A DNA stretch of 64,000 nt from Lysinibacillus sp. FSL W8-0992 (GCF_038008685.1 NZ_JBBOZQ010000001.1:4030001-4094000), one strand, 5' to 3'; counted from the first letter of the stretch, positions 8,803-17,710 are shown. Made by a program: numbers and translations. Notes: a model not told the origin generated them from the letters alone.

Positions 8803-8834
8803 TTTATAGTATATGTCCTTCATGTTTTTTATCT

Positions 8835-8864
8835 ATTATACACTAAATTTCCAATATATTGTAA
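8835..8864 (-). promoter_or_regulatory. Sigma-A promoter for the DUF4362 gene
   Basis: Minus strand TTACAA (8859-8864), 18-base spacer, TATAAT (8835-8840). The start point would be near 8829, which favours the internal ATG as start. Confidence 0.55.
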
Positions 8865-8899
8865 AATGAATATTGTATCTTGAACATATTGGAGATGTG

Positions 8900-9448
8900 A
8901 TGGAAGTGAAAAAAACGGCCGTATTGTTATACCCGCAATTTAGTGAATATGAATTAAGTGTAGCATTATCAATATTAATGCAAGGGAATAAACCCATTGT
9001 GACAGTTGGTTTAAATAATAAGAGCTGCATTAAAGGTGAGTCAGGTTTATCTTGTTTAGCAGATATACAACTTTGCGAAGTCAATTTAGAAGAGTTTGAT
9101 AGTCTGTTATTACCTGGCTGTTTGGACATTATGACATTAGTAGATGCGCAAGAGCTAATCGATTTTATTAGAAAAATGAGTTCTACTGGGGCAATCATTG
9201 CTAGTATTTCAAGCTCTCCATACCTTTTAGCTAAGGCTGGTGTATTGAAGGGCAAAAACTATACAGTAGGCTTGTCACTTGAAGGTATGAAGCAATTAGG
9301 GGTTTTTGACCTTAACTATTACTCAGAAGACTTAATCGTCCAGGATGGTCCGATTATTACTGCAAGAGGAAGAGGTTTTATTCAGTTTGGTGTTGCTTTT
9401 GGTAAAGCGTTACAACTTAATTTTGATGAAAATTGGTATCAAGCATAA
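8900..9448 (+). CDS. DJ-1/PfpI family protein lacking the usual nucleophilic Cys
   Basis: Cytosolic protein of about 182 residues with the DJ-1/PfpI flavodoxin-like fold (opening KKTAVLLYPQFSEYELSVAL, later SPYLLAKAGVLKG). In the family the nucleophile elbow reads A-I-C-H-G-P; here the aligned stretch is S-I-S-S-S-P, so Ser replaces Cys and the adjacent His is also lost. Classical Cys-based glyoxalase, deglycase or peptidase chemistry is therefore unlikely, and a binding or sensory role is more plausible. Start at the ATG at 8900, five bases after GGAG; an in-frame TTG upstream lacks a ribosome site. The gene stands alone, with its own terminator, divergent from the DUF4362 gene. Confidence 0.8.
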   Translation: MEVKKTAVLLYPQFSEYELSVALSILMQGNKPIVTVGLNNKSCIKGESGLSCLADIQLCEVNLEEFDSLLLPGCLDIMTLVDAQELIDFIRKMSSTGAIIASISSSPYLLAKAGVLKGKNYTVGLSLEGMKQLGVFDLNYYSEDLIVQDGPIITARGRGFIQFGVAFGKALQLNFDENWYQA

Positions 9449-9452
9449 AAAT

Positions 9453-9499
9453 AAAGGATAGTTCTGTCGCCAAATTACTGACGAGAACTATCCTTTTTC
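9453..9499 (+). terminator. Terminator after the DJ-1-like gene
   Basis: AAAGGATAGTTCT pairs with AGAACTATCCTTT across an 18-base loop whose ends (GTC/GAC) also pair; a T run follows. Confidence 0.85.
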
Positions 9500-9724
9500 G
9501 CTAGGCATATCAATATACGAAAATGAAAAGCAGCTCTTGTTATATCCAGAAGCTGTAGTCTATTTTCACTTTTTGGCTGTAGCTATCGATAAATGATTTT
9601 CACAAATTGATAAATCCCCCAATTACTGCTTTCCCTTTTGGTAAATAAACATTACATGCCACGAAATTTCACTGCTCTGTGGCAGTTAAGAGATTTAACT
9701 AGCCCCTAATAGGCATACAAATAG

Positions 9725-9752
9725 ACCACTTAGTCTTACATCTCATATGTTA
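9725..9752 (+). promoter_or_regulatory. Sigma-K-type promoter of cotD
   Basis: CATATGTTA at 9744-9752 fits the sigma-K -10 pattern CATANNNTA, with an AC-containing -35 (GACC, ending 9727) 16 bases upstream. B. subtilis cotD is known to be transcribed by sigma-K in the mother cell. Confidence 0.55.
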
Positions 9753-9790
9753 ATTATGAACCACAACTTATCAAAACAGGAGGTAATAAC

Positions 9791-10123
9791 ATGTTTAATC
9801 GTAAGCGTCACCATGGAAGAGGACCACAATGCTGCCCACCACAAACAATGCCAACACAATTTGATCCACCACAATTTTTACCACCAGAGCAATATGTTCG
9901 CACAAATTATATCCATACAGTTGTACCACACGTTCAGCCAGCACATATCACAACAGTTAACAAACATATTATTGATCATCAATACTACTTCCCATGCACT
10001 GAAAACGTAGTAAACGAGTGCTGTGAAAACCACACTCTATGCGGTATGCCACACAATCACTGCCATATGCCACAGCACCATATGGGTCACCATAAACATA
10101 TGGGCATGGGTATGGGGTATTAA
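9791..10123 (+). CDS. cotD: CotD-family spore coat protein
   Basis: Inner spore coat protein of 110 residues, assembled in the mother cell late in sporulation. Composition is typical: rich in His, Pro, Cys and Met, with the CotD core (HTVVPHVQPAHITTVNKHI followed by Tyr/Phe-rich residues) and a His/Met-rich tail (HMGHHKHMGMGMG). Four closely placed Cys (two CC pairs) could form disulphide cross-links, and the His/Met tail could bind metal. The ribosome site AGGAGG lies eight bases before the ATG. A sigma-K-like promoter is upstream and a strong terminator downstream, so it is monocistronic. The assignment rests on composition plus the central motif and is safe at family level. Confidence 0.88.
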   Translation: MFNRKRHHGRGPQCCPPQTMPTQFDPPQFLPPEQYVRTNYIHTVVPHVQPAHITTVNKHIIDHQYYFPCTENVVNECCENHTLCGMPHNHCHMPQHHMGHHKHMGMGMGY

Positions 10124-10131
10124 TTTTTTAT

Positions 10132-10164
10132 GCGATGAGACACTTTTTGTCTCATCGCTTTTCT
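10132..10164 (+). terminator. Terminator of cotD
   Basis: GCGATGAGAC and GTCTCATCGC, 10-base perfect arms around seven bases, followed by TTTTCT. Confidence 0.85.
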
Positions 10165-10182
10165 CATCTTCTATCGGCTGCA

Positions 10183-11745
10183 CTATTCTTTTCCAGCAAT
10201 CTTCACTTGGTTTCGCCCCGCTTGCTTAGCAAGATACAGTGCACCATCTGCAGCTTCAAAAAGGGCTTCTGTCGTACTAGCCATTTTCGGATACTCCGCA
10301 ACCCCAGCTGATAATGTTACTGGACGTCCACATGGACTATTCGTGTTTGCTAATAGTTGTCTTAAATTTTCGGCTACAATTGCTGCTTCTTCAACAGAAG
10401 TATTAGGCAATAAGATAATAAATTCCTCACCACCATATCGACAGCAAATATCATGTTCCCGTGCTACAGCTTTCATATTTTTTGCTAAAAATTGCAGTAC
10501 TTTATCTCCTACTGCATGACCATAAGTATCATTAACGCTCTTGAAATAATCTAAATCAAGTAAAATAATCGAATGCATCATATGTTTTTTCTGCCATTCA
10601 TATAGCATAGCATCCATTGTGCGTCGATTTGTTACACCAGTTAAAGGATCTGTTGTCGATTGATCTTTAAAATAGGATACTTGCCCTTGCAAAAAGGACA
10701 AACTTCGAATAAGCGCACTCTTTAAATAATACGCTTCAAAGTACCAACTGCGTACGGACTTTAACCCTTCTACATTTCGTGAATCTAAACTTTCTTCCGT
10801 TAATGTTGCTAACTGTTGCAATGGACGGGCAATTCGCGCTGCTGTCCATAATAAAATAATGATTGATAATAGCATAAGAGGGATAGCCTTAATCGCTACA
10901 TCTTGTACTCGGTCGAATGAAGGCTCTAGCGCTACATCTAATGGTCTTTGAGAAACGACTCCCCACCCTGCTAGCGGCACGGAGCTATATCCTGCCAACA
11001 TCTCTACCCCTTTTGTGTTCGTTACTTGCTTTGCGCCATTTTTTCCCGAAACAACTTCTTGAACAGCTTTATTTTTTATTACAACATCGTTAATGCGCGT
11101 TGGATCTTGATGGTAAATAATACGTCCATCTGCATCTACTACAAAAACATACGAACCGTCATGATAATAATGCTCTCCTAATAGCAAGTTAAATACATTC
11201 TTTTCCTTTAAATAAATTGTACCTGCTACCATTCCTAAGTATTCATTTTCCGCTGAAAATATAGGGTATGAAATAAAGATAATTAGTCTTCCTGTTATAC
11301 CTTCATATGGTTTGGATACGAGAGGGGTTTTTTTAGATAACGCCTCTTTCCCCCCTGCAGAAGTTAAATACCTACCTTTAACATCTACAGAAGGCGGTGA
11401 TACAGACAATACTAAACCATCCGCATTGGACACAATGACTGAGTTAAACATATTATTTTGCATTTTTAAACGATCTGTTTCCCGATCCAAGGCAGCCTCA
11501 TCGTTCATGATAGATTCTATATTGCCCGCACTATATCCTAAAATTTGAAAGGCTTCTTCTAAGTATGCACTTGCGGTTGTTGCCAATTTTTGTGCATATA
11601 CACGATTGGTTTCAAGCGAATTTTCCTTTATCGAATCCACATTCATGCGATAGCCACTCCATAAGCTACCGATACTTGTAAGGAAAAATGCTGCCATAGC
11701 TAAACCCATTATTAAATGCTTTAGCCTTAATTGTGTTGATTTCAT
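10183..11745 (-). CDS. Membrane-bound diguanylate cyclase (Cache-GGDEF)
   Basis: Makes cyclic di-GMP from two GTP, coupling an extracellular signal to sessile or motile behaviour. 520 residues: membrane segment at about 12-32, a large extracytoplasmic double-Cache sensor to about 275, a second membrane segment at about 285-303, a short linker, then the GGDEF domain over the last 160 residues. The active site reads GGEEF, and REHD five residues before it is an RxxD inhibitory site, so product feedback is expected. DLDYFKSVNDTYGHAVGD carries the metal and guanine residues of an active cyclase. It stands alone, between cotD and a PadR gene, preceded by a 370-base AT-rich region. No EAL or HD-GYP partner is in the window. 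Confidence 0.93.
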   Translation of the reverse strand: MKSTQLRLKHLIMGLAMAAFFLTSIGSLWSGYRMNVDSIKENSLETNRVYAQKLATTASAYLEEAFQILGYSAGNIESIMNDEAALDRETDRLKMQNNMFNSVIVSNADGLVLSVSPPSVDVKGRYLTSAGGKEALSKKTPLVSKPYEGITGRLIIFISYPIFSAENEYLGMVAGTIYLKEKNVFNLLLGEHYYHDGSYVFVVDADGRIIYHQDPTRINDVVIKNKAVQEVVSGKNGAKQVTNTKGVEMLAGYSSVPLAGWGVVSQRPLDVALEPSFDRVQDVAIKAIPLMLLSIIILLWTAARIARPLQQLATLTEESLDSRNVEGLKSVRSWYFEAYYLKSALIRSLSFLQGQVSYFKDQSTTDPLTGVTNRRTMDAMLYEWQKKHMMHSIILLDLDYFKSVNDTYGHAVGDKVLQFLAKNMKAVAREHDICCRYGGEEFIILLPNTSVEEAAIVAENLRQLLANTNSPCGRPVTLSAGVAEYPKMASTTEALFEAADGALYLAKQAGRNQVKIAGKE

Positions 11746-12116
11746 TGTTTTTTATTACTCCTATTTATGTATTTTGGACATCTTATTAATTAAGTTTAAA
11801 GACTCACTTTCCACTATCTATTAAAACACAAATTTCATTTTATTTTACAAATATCTTGTATATATTAAAAGTATTTGTAAAAGAAGTATTGTTAAAGACC
11901 TATACAGGAATTGTAAAACTAAACTTTTAATCATTTTTCTGGATTAAATATAAAACTAAAAACTCAATATATTATAATTTTTACTATATTTCTCTAACTT
12001 AATGTATATATTTATGATTATTGTGCTATCTCTTTTACAATTAAATATGTTAATTAGAACACGACTATTCTATTATATAGCAACAGAAATTTATGTACGA
12101 GATGATTATTCCATTA
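11746..12116. other. AT-rich intergenic region, no gene seen
   Basis: Very AT-rich sequence between the diguanylate cyclase start and the PadR terminator. I see no gene, repeat or clear promoter that I can defend; it must contain the promoter of the diguanylate cyclase gene. Confidence 0.5.
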
Positions 12117-12156
12117 TAAAAAAAGACTATTTACAATAAGCGTAAATAGTCTTTTT
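12117..12156 (-). terminator. Terminator of the PadR gene
   Basis: AAAAAGACTATTTAC and GTAAATAGTCTTTTT, perfect 15-base arms around an eight-base loop, with T/A runs on both sides so it may work in both directions. Confidence 0.85.
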
Positions 12157-12157
12157 C

Positions 12158-12697
12158 TTATATTTCTTCTTTTCGAACATGTTCAATCAGTCTTTCTAAA
12201 TACTGAATAGAGCCCTGTATTCTAAAATTCGCATAGTCGCCAACAAACTCTGCTAACACTTCTCCACCTGGTTTAACTAAATGCTGTCTATCTGATTTAA
12301 AAAGTAAGTCCCATTTTGAATGCATCCCGTTTAACTTTTTTTCTAAAATATGAATGATTCTATCGCGGTCCACATATTCCATATTCGCTAAACCGATAAC
12401 CATATCACCTATCGTATTTGCACTTTCAAGGGATTTATAAATCTTTTTTGGCAAGGCATCGCGGCCCTTTTCTGTAATGGAAAACACATGCTTATCTGGT
12501 CGATTATCCTCTTTTATAACTTCTTTCGTCTCGATTAATCCTTGCTTCGCTAATGATTCAAAATGATAATATAACTTACTTTCCGTTAAACCATTTATCG
12601 AATCAAGGGACTGTAATTCTGAGATTTGTTTTTTTAAATTATAAGGATAATTATCTCCTTGCATAAGCTTGCTAAGAATGAAAATTTGAATTGCCAT
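12158..12697 (-). CDS. PadR-family transcriptional regulator
   Basis: Winged-helix regulator of 179 residues. The N-terminal 80 residues are the PadR domain (YPYNLKKQISELQSL, SKLYYHFESLAKQGLIE, then FSITEKGRDALP), followed by an alpha-helical dimerisation region. Family members usually repress adjacent membrane-transport or stress genes and are released by small lipophilic compounds. It lies 94 bases downstream of, and in the same direction as, an ABC-2/YhgE-type permease gene, so the two are probably co-transcribed and this protein probably autoregulates the pair. The effector is unknown. Confidence 0.85.
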   Translation of the reverse strand: MAIQIFILSKLMQGDNYPYNLKKQISELQSLDSINGLTESKLYYHFESLAKQGLIETKEVIKEDNRPDKHVFSITEKGRDALPKKIYKSLESANTIGDMVIGLANMEYVDRDRIIHILEKKLNGMHSKWDLLFKSDRQHLVKPGGEVLAEFVGDYANFRIQGSIQYLERLIEHVRKEEI

Positions 12698-12791
12698 TGT
12701 TTCAGCTCCTTAGGCAAATATTAGTTCTATTTTATCAAAACTAACGATTTACTTCATCAGAATTTTATGCCTTTGATAAATTCTAAAAAAA

Positions 12792-13940
12792 CTACTTCTC
12801 CACAGCTACTGGTAGTGGTTTATGAAGTACCCAAACAATAAGAACATTAATGACCATTGCTACAAAGCCAACTGTTGTTAATCCTAAAACGAATGGAGCC
12901 GCACTCACACTACCAAAAATACTGTTAAAGTATGCTTGAACAGAATAATACATTGGTGAAATATGACTCATCCATTTATACGGTAAATACATCATATCGC
13001 GATTGATTGTTGCACCATTCGCGATTGTTTGGATTAATAGAACTGGAATATTTAAAATCATACCTGCTTCACCAACTAATAAAACGAAAACTGCAGTGAA
13101 GTTAAAGCATGCCCAATAGTTTAGAATTTGTTGACCCCAAATTTGGAAGAATGAATCTGCTCCAGATAAATCATTGATTGCAAATGACATTGCTGTTGAT
13201 ACTAAACCAGCTAACATACCGATAATAATCGCTGTTAATTGCATGTAGATAAATAAACGTGTTTTCGTTGCTTTCCCACGACTCGCTTTAAATGCACCTA
13301 CTAATTGCATCGCACCAATCATTGCCCCAACATAAATTGCCATTGTTAAGAACATTGGAAGCATATTATTATGCATACCATCTGGCACGTCGTTCAACGT
13401 AACAATATTTCCTACATAACTATTTTCAATTTGCGCCGCTAATTCAGCCGCTTGCTCTTTCGGAACATGTAAGTTCATTAAAATTCCTTGAGCAGTTTGT
13501 TGTGAAAATTGTGCACTTAATTGTGCGTTAATTTGCATGACGATTTGTTGCATAGAAGATGACACTGCTGTTGCACCAGCTTCATTGATTGAGAAATCAA
13601 TGCTAGATGATACATCTCCTTTTTGTAAATCAGCTGAAAACGTCTCTGGAATGTGAACAACTAAAGCTAAGTCGTTTTTTTCTAAATCTTTTATAGCCTC
13701 TTTATTTGAGATCTTTGTTTGAATATCCTCAAATGGCAGCTGTTCAGTTAAACTATCCGCTATTTGAGCGCCATATTCTCCTTTATCATCATTAATAATG
13801 GCAATCGGTAATTGATCCATATTGCCCGGTATTGCTGTGTACCCTGGTAAAAAGATACCCAACATACAGACCGCATATAAGATCCCCATAAAAATAGAGC
13901 CTTTTGCACCCTTCGTTTTCAAAAACTCTTTAAACTTCAT
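12792..13940 (-). CDS. YhgE/Pip-type ABC-2 membrane protein
   Basis: Membrane protein of 382 residues. An N-terminal segment (about 16-36) is followed by a large extracytoplasmic domain to about 190 containing the YhgE/Pip-like motif LPIAIINDDKGEYG and a Gln-rich helix. Five or six membrane segments of the ABC-2 permease type follow (about 190-375). Relatives include phage-infection protein Pip, YhgE and ABC-2 exporters. No ATPase gene is adjacent. The PadR gene follows at once, an arrangement common for drug- or lipid-stress-inducible exporters. It is shorter than classical YhgE/Pip (700 residues or more), so it is a compact version. Substrate unknown. Confidence 0.75.
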   Translation of the reverse strand: MKFKEFLKTKGAKGSIFMGILYAVCMLGIFLPGYTAIPGNMDQLPIAIINDDKGEYGAQIADSLTEQLPFEDIQTKISNKEAIKDLEKNDLALVVHIPETFSADLQKGDVSSSIDFSINEAGATAVSSSMQQIVMQINAQLSAQFSQQTAQGILMNLHVPKEQAAELAAQIENSYVGNIVTLNDVPDGMHNNMLPMFLTMAIYVGAMIGAMQLVGAFKASRGKATKTRLFIYMQLTAIIIGMLAGLVSTAMSFAINDLSGADSFFQIWGQQILNYWACFNFTAVFVLLVGEAGMILNIPVLLIQTIANGATINRDMMYLPYKWMSHISPMYYSVQAYFNSIFGSVSAAPFVLGLTTVGFVAMVINVLIVWVLHKPLPVAVEK

Positions 13941-14212
13941 TTAATTAGTACTCCCCTTCTACAAACCTGTTTGTTCAATTTATATTCTAAACAGAATAGT
14001 TTAATTTAAGTAGTTTAATTAAACCGTGAGTGTAATTCTACAAAAATACTATTTACTTTGCAATCAATACATATAGCCTACTAATATTAATTTTTATAAT
14101 TTGTCCAAAGTGTGAAATAGCATCTCTTTGATAACGTTTACAAGTTCAGACTTAGAAAATCAGGGATTATTTGTAAGCAAGGAGCGTATAAAGACATTTA
14201 TATTTGAACAAT
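13941..14212. other. AT-rich intergenic region upstream of the YhgE-type gene
   Basis: Promoter region for the minus-strand YhgE/PadR pair. AT-rich repeats of AACAGAATAG / TTTAATTAAG type lie at 13990-14030 and might be a PadR operator, but I cannot define a clean palindrome. No gene seen. Confidence 0.3.
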
Positions 14213-14246
14213 AAAAAGCGTTGGACGTATAGCTCCAACGCTTTTT
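14213..14246 (-). terminator. Terminator of the fabF-like gene
   Basis: AAAAAGCGTTGGA and TCCAACGCTTTTT, perfect 13-base arms around eight bases. The GCGTTGGA core recurs in the terminator after glnA (19166-19199), and GTTGGAGCCC in the hairpin at 16563. Confidence 0.85.
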
Positions 14247-14316
14247 ATTTATTAGTTTTATTACTATCCTGTCTCATTTTCTGTATGAAAAGAATTATAT
14301 CAATTGATTAATAAAT

Positions 14317-15552
14317 TCATTCATATTTCTTTAAAACAATCGCTGCGTTATGACCACCAAAGCCAAATGAGTTCGATAATCCGGTATTAATATTCACATG
14401 ACGAGCAACAGATGGTACATAATCTAGATCACATAATGGATCGGGATGTTCTAAGTTGATAGTAGGAGGAATGATTCCTTCCTTTAAGCTCATCGCTAAT
14501 GCAATTGCCTCCGCTCCACCAGCCGCTCCTAGCATATGACCAAGCATTGATTTATTTGCTGTTACTGGGATTTGATAAGCTTGTTGGCCAAACAACTGCT
14601 TAATAGCCATCGTTTCAGAAATGTCTCCTACTTTTGTACTTGTCGCATGAGCACTAATGACATCAATTTCTTCAGGTGATATTTTGGCATTTTTTAATGC
14701 CGACTTCATTGCGAGATAGGCTCCCTCGCCTTCTGGATGTGTGGCTACGATATGATGTGCATCTGAACTTGCACCATAGCCTATTACTTCTGCATATATT
14801 TTTGCCCCTCGTCGTAATGCATGTGATAACGATTCTAAAATTAAAATGCCTGCTCCTTCTGACATAACAAATCCATCACGGTTGTCATCAAATGGACGGC
14901 TAGCCATTGCAGGTTCATCGTTTCTTGTTGATAATGCCGTAGCATTTCCAAAGCTAGCTATCGATAAATCTGTTATAGCGGCCTCTGTTCCACCTGCAAA
15001 CATAACATCAACTTCACCGTAACGAATTAATCTAAATGCTTCTCCGATAGCTGTATTTCCGATTGCACAAGCTGAAACAGGTGACATGGAAGGACCCATC
15101 GCTTTCCACTTAATACTAATTTGAGCTGCAGCAGCATTAGCCATCATAGCAGGTACTAAAGTTGGGCTAACTCTTCGTGGCCCTTTCTGTCTAAGCGCAT
15201 CAATATTTTCAATGAAAGTTTCAATTCCACCTATACCTGAGCCGACGTATACGCCTAATCTTTCTGCATCTATTTGATTGAGGTCTAAATTGGCATCTTG
15301 CCATGCTTGTTCTGCCGCAACTAAGGCAAATTGAGCAAAACGATCTAAGCTTCTTGCTTCTTTCTTCCCTAACGCTTCCTCTGCATTGAAATCTTTAATA
15401 ATACCTGCAATTTTTGTTTTTTGATTTGTAGTATCAAATGTATCAATCGTTGATATACCCGATTGTCCATTCATCAAATTGTTCCAAAATGTTTTAACGT
15501 CGTTGCCTAGAGGAGAAACTACTCCCATTCCAGTAATCACAACTCTCTCCAT
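14317..15552 (-). CDS. fabF: Beta-ketoacyl-ACP synthase II (FabF-like), stand-alone copy
   Basis: Condensing enzyme of 411 residues for elongation of acyl-ACP with malonyl-ACP. The thiolase-fold catalytic triad is present: Cys in SPVSACAIGN (about 165), His in SAHATSTKVGD (about 302) and His in NKSMLGHMLGAAGG (about 338). In most FabF proteins the second motif reads HGTST; here Gly is Ala, and the Cys motif also differs from the usual TACATG. It is thus probably a paralogue of the housekeeping FabF, which normally sits with fabH. It is monocistronic and divergent from an MmyB-type regulator with which it shares a -35 region, so it is probably induced under specific lipid conditions. A role in a specialised acyl chain is possible. 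Confidence 0.85.
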   Translation of the reverse strand: MERVVITGMGVVSPLGNDVKTFWNNLMNGQSGISTIDTFDTTNQKTKIAGIIKDFNAEEALGKKEARSLDRFAQFALVAAEQAWQDANLDLNQIDAERLGVYVGSGIGGIETFIENIDALRQKGPRRVSPTLVPAMMANAAAAQISIKWKAMGPSMSPVSACAIGNTAIGEAFRLIRYGEVDVMFAGGTEAAITDLSIASFGNATALSTRNDEPAMASRPFDDNRDGFVMSEGAGILILESLSHALRRGAKIYAEVIGYGASSDAHHIVATHPEGEGAYLAMKSALKNAKISPEEIDVISAHATSTKVGDISETMAIKQLFGQQAYQIPVTANKSMLGHMLGAAGGAEAIALAMSLKEGIIPPTINLEHPDPLCDLDYVPSVARHVNINTGLSNSFGFGGHNAAIVLKKYE

Positions 15553-15584
15553 TTTTCATTCCTCCAAATCAATATTATAGTTGT

Positions 15585-15635
15585 ATTTTACATTGTTAAT
15601 ATCCTATTACAAGACACTGTTTATCCTGGTATAAT
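15585..15635. promoter_or_regulatory. Overlapping divergent promoters of fabF and the MmyB-type gene
   Basis: Plus strand: TTACAA (15607-15612), 17-base spacer, TATAAT (15630-15635). Minus strand: TTGTAA on the same bases 15607-15612, 16-base spacer, TAAAAT (15585-15590). The two promoters share one -35 hexamer, so polymerase binding for one excludes the other. Confidence 0.6.
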
Positions 15636-15666
15636 AACTACTAGGAAAAAATGATACTGAGGTGTT

Positions 15667-16524
15667 GTGAACTTGAATGATAAAAATAGGCTTGAAGCTT
15701 TGTCGACATTTTTAAAATCGAAACGTGCCCAAATAAAGCCCGAGTCTATCGGTTTGCCTGCCGGAACGCGGAGAAGAACACCAGGGTTACGCAGAGAAGA
15801 AGTTGCCCAATTAGCAGGTGTAAGTACTACTTGGTATACATGGCTAGAGCAAGGAAGAGATATTAAAGTATCTGCAAGTGTGCTTGATTGTATTGCTACT
15901 GCTTTGCAATTGAGTAATGATGAAACAGACTACTTATACAACCTTGCATTAGATGTAAAATCTGAAATGACAAATCTAAAAAAGAATTCTTCAGAGCTTA
16001 GCCCTGCTTTAAAACGAATATTAGCTGAATTAACATATTGTCCAACCATTATTACGGATCGGCATTGTCATATTGTCGGTTGGAACGCTGCTGCTGCGCA
16101 TGTTTTTTTAGACTTTGACCTAGTACCTTATAATGAAAGAAATTTAATTCGTTTAGTGTTCACTAGAAAAGAATTTAAAGCGTTAGCCGTCAATTGGGAA
16201 CATTTTGCGAAAGGTTTTCTTGCTATTTTCCGTACCTACTATGGACACTATTTAGGTGATGAATGGTACAACCAATTTATTGAGGAAATGAGTCATTCCC
16301 ATCAAGAATTCCGAGATTTATGGCAAGAAAGTCAAGTGAGTAAGGCGCCAGAAATGATAATCGAATTTAGACATGCCAAAGCAGGCAAAATGTTGTTTAA
16401 TCTCACTTCACTTCAAGTTCAAGGTGATATGGATTTACGGTGCAGTATTTATACACCTGCAGAGGAAACAGAAACAGAGGATAAGTTAAAGCGGTTAATG
16501 AAGAAGGTATCCGGTGAAAAATGA
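15667..16524 (+). CDS. XRE-family regulator with MmyB-like ligand-binding domain
   Basis: DNA-binding regulator of 285 residues. The helix-turn-helix (LRREEVAQLAGVSTTWYTWLEQGR) occupies about residues 35-60. Residues about 105-280 form the MmyB ligand-binding domain, a PAS-like fold (TIITDRHCHIVGWNAAAAHVF, then YYGHYLGDEWYNQFIEEMS). A structure of this domain type has been reported with a bound fatty acid. Divergence from an extra FabF fits fatty-acid-responsive control of that gene. The start is GTG at 15667 with GAGGTG very close, or TTG at 15673 at better spacing; the ends differ by two residues. A 39-base hairpin follows. Confidence 0.85.
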   Translation: MNLNDKNRLEALSTFLKSKRAQIKPESIGLPAGTRRRTPGLRREEVAQLAGVSTTWYTWLEQGRDIKVSASVLDCIATALQLSNDETDYLYNLALDVKSEMTNLKKNSSELSPALKRILAELTYCPTIITDRHCHIVGWNAAAAHVFLDFDLVPYNERNLIRLVFTRKEFKALAVNWEHFAKGFLAIFRTYYGHYLGDEWYNQFIEEMSHSHQEFRDLWQESQVSKAPEMIIEFRHAKAGKMLFNLTSLQVQGDMDLRCSIYTPAEETETEDKLKRLMKKVSGEK

Positions 16525-16562
16525 AATGGATTTGAGGACAATTTGTCAGTAGAATAAAACGT

Positions 16563-16601
16563 TGGAGCCCTAGAGATGCACTTTAGCTGCTACGGGCTCC
16601 A
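16563..16601 (+). terminator. Hairpin after the MmyB-type gene
   Basis: TGGAGCCC and GGGCTCCA around 23 bases, of which TAG/CTA extend the stem past one bulged base. No strong T run follows, so terminator function is likely but not sure. Confidence 0.5.
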
Positions 16602-16688
16602 GATATTTATGAAAGCATGAAATTTCAACTTTTTGTATGCTTAAGTGTCGAGGAAAATATCTTCCTTTTTGTAGAAAATTTATCCCAG

Positions 16689-17123
16689 CTATCCATCCTT
16701 AAGATAAAATTTACCATCGTAAGGATTGACTAAATATGTCTTATCCTTTGTATATATATAATAAAATCGGTTAGATGCTTTAAAACCCTTTGTTTTGATA
16801 ATTTTTTCACCTGTTTGATTTTCTATAATTTGAAGTGCTTCTTTGTAAGAATAAACAGGGATAGACGTGAAAATTAATCCCCCACTGATTATTAGAATAA
16901 TAGGGTAACCAGAACACAAAAGCTTATATTTATTTTTTAATGTTTTATTTTCGCTTTTTTCCCGTGACAAATAAAATATCATTAGTATACCGACCAATGT
17001 AACAAAAGGCCATTGTGACATTACACTTTCAACATTTGCATACTTCTTGCTTAAAAAAAACAAGTAAATTCCTAACATAGTTTGTATACAACACATTAAA
17101 TATAAGTAAAGTTTTGTTGCCAA
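16689..17123 (-). CDS. Small membrane protein of unknown function with PepSY-like tail
   Basis: 144 residues, not recognised. Three hydrophobic segments at about 3-22, 36-52 and 68-90 are followed by an extracytoplasmic or cytoplasmic tail of about 55 residues (YSYKEALQIIENQTGEKI ... YLVNPYDGKFYLKDG) with the helix-then-strand layout of PepSY-type domains. The same general tail is seen in the 110-residue protein at 7970-8302. It is a lone gene between a hairpin and a 590-base AT-rich gap. The initiator ATG follows GAGGAAAT, a reasonable ribosome site. Confidence 0.6.
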   Translation of the reverse strand: MATKLYLYLMCCIQTMLGIYLFFLSKKYANVESVMSQWPFVTLVGILMIFYLSREKSENKTLKNKYKLLCSGYPIILIISGGLIFTSIPVYSYKEALQIIENQTGEKIIKTKGFKASNRFYYIYTKDKTYLVNPYDGKFYLKDG

Positions 17124-17700
17124 TAGATTTCCTCCTCAATTGTCTTTACTAAAGATTTCTATCTTTATCCGCTCCTTCCAGTGAAGTGCAATACAAATAT
17201 TCATGATAAATACAATTTCAATAATCTATATCATCCTAACGAGATACAAGTTCAGCGCTTGTTTTACATAAAGTAATGGATCTCCCTTTTCAATCAACAT
17301 GGGCATGAATTCATCGTAGCAACTATAAATACCTATGTACAAAACAAAAAAATTTCACTAATATATGGAACATCAGAAATAATATTTTTTTGGGACAATT
17401 TGTTGGCAATAATAACAGAGCTTTGTGATGCATAATAACTGAATAAATATTTGCCACACAAATTTTGAAAGGGGAAAGTATTAATTTAATTCTATTTGAC
17501 CGTTTGAAGAATAAATAAATAACCAGATACTCACCGATTATATGAGTTCTTGATTACTTATACTGATCATTTAAAATTAATTCTAAAAAGCTAGCTCAGC
17601 TATATTTTAGCAAAAAACCTTTATTTATATTATTTTACAAAAAAAAATATAGAAATTATTTATAATTAATGTATAATTTACAAAAGAAGTAATTATTATA
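17124..17700. other. AT-rich intergenic region, no gene seen
   Basis: About 580 bases of AT-rich sequence with scattered stop codons in all frames. I see no credible gene or structured element. Start of a degraded zone that runs to 19200. Confidence 0.5.
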
Positions 17701-17710
17701 AAGAAAATAT

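Noticed and set aside
9747..10010. His/Gln-rich reading frame overlapping cotD in another frame
   Set aside because: It is the out-of-frame shadow of the His/Pro-rich cotD gene, which has the ribosome site and family motif.
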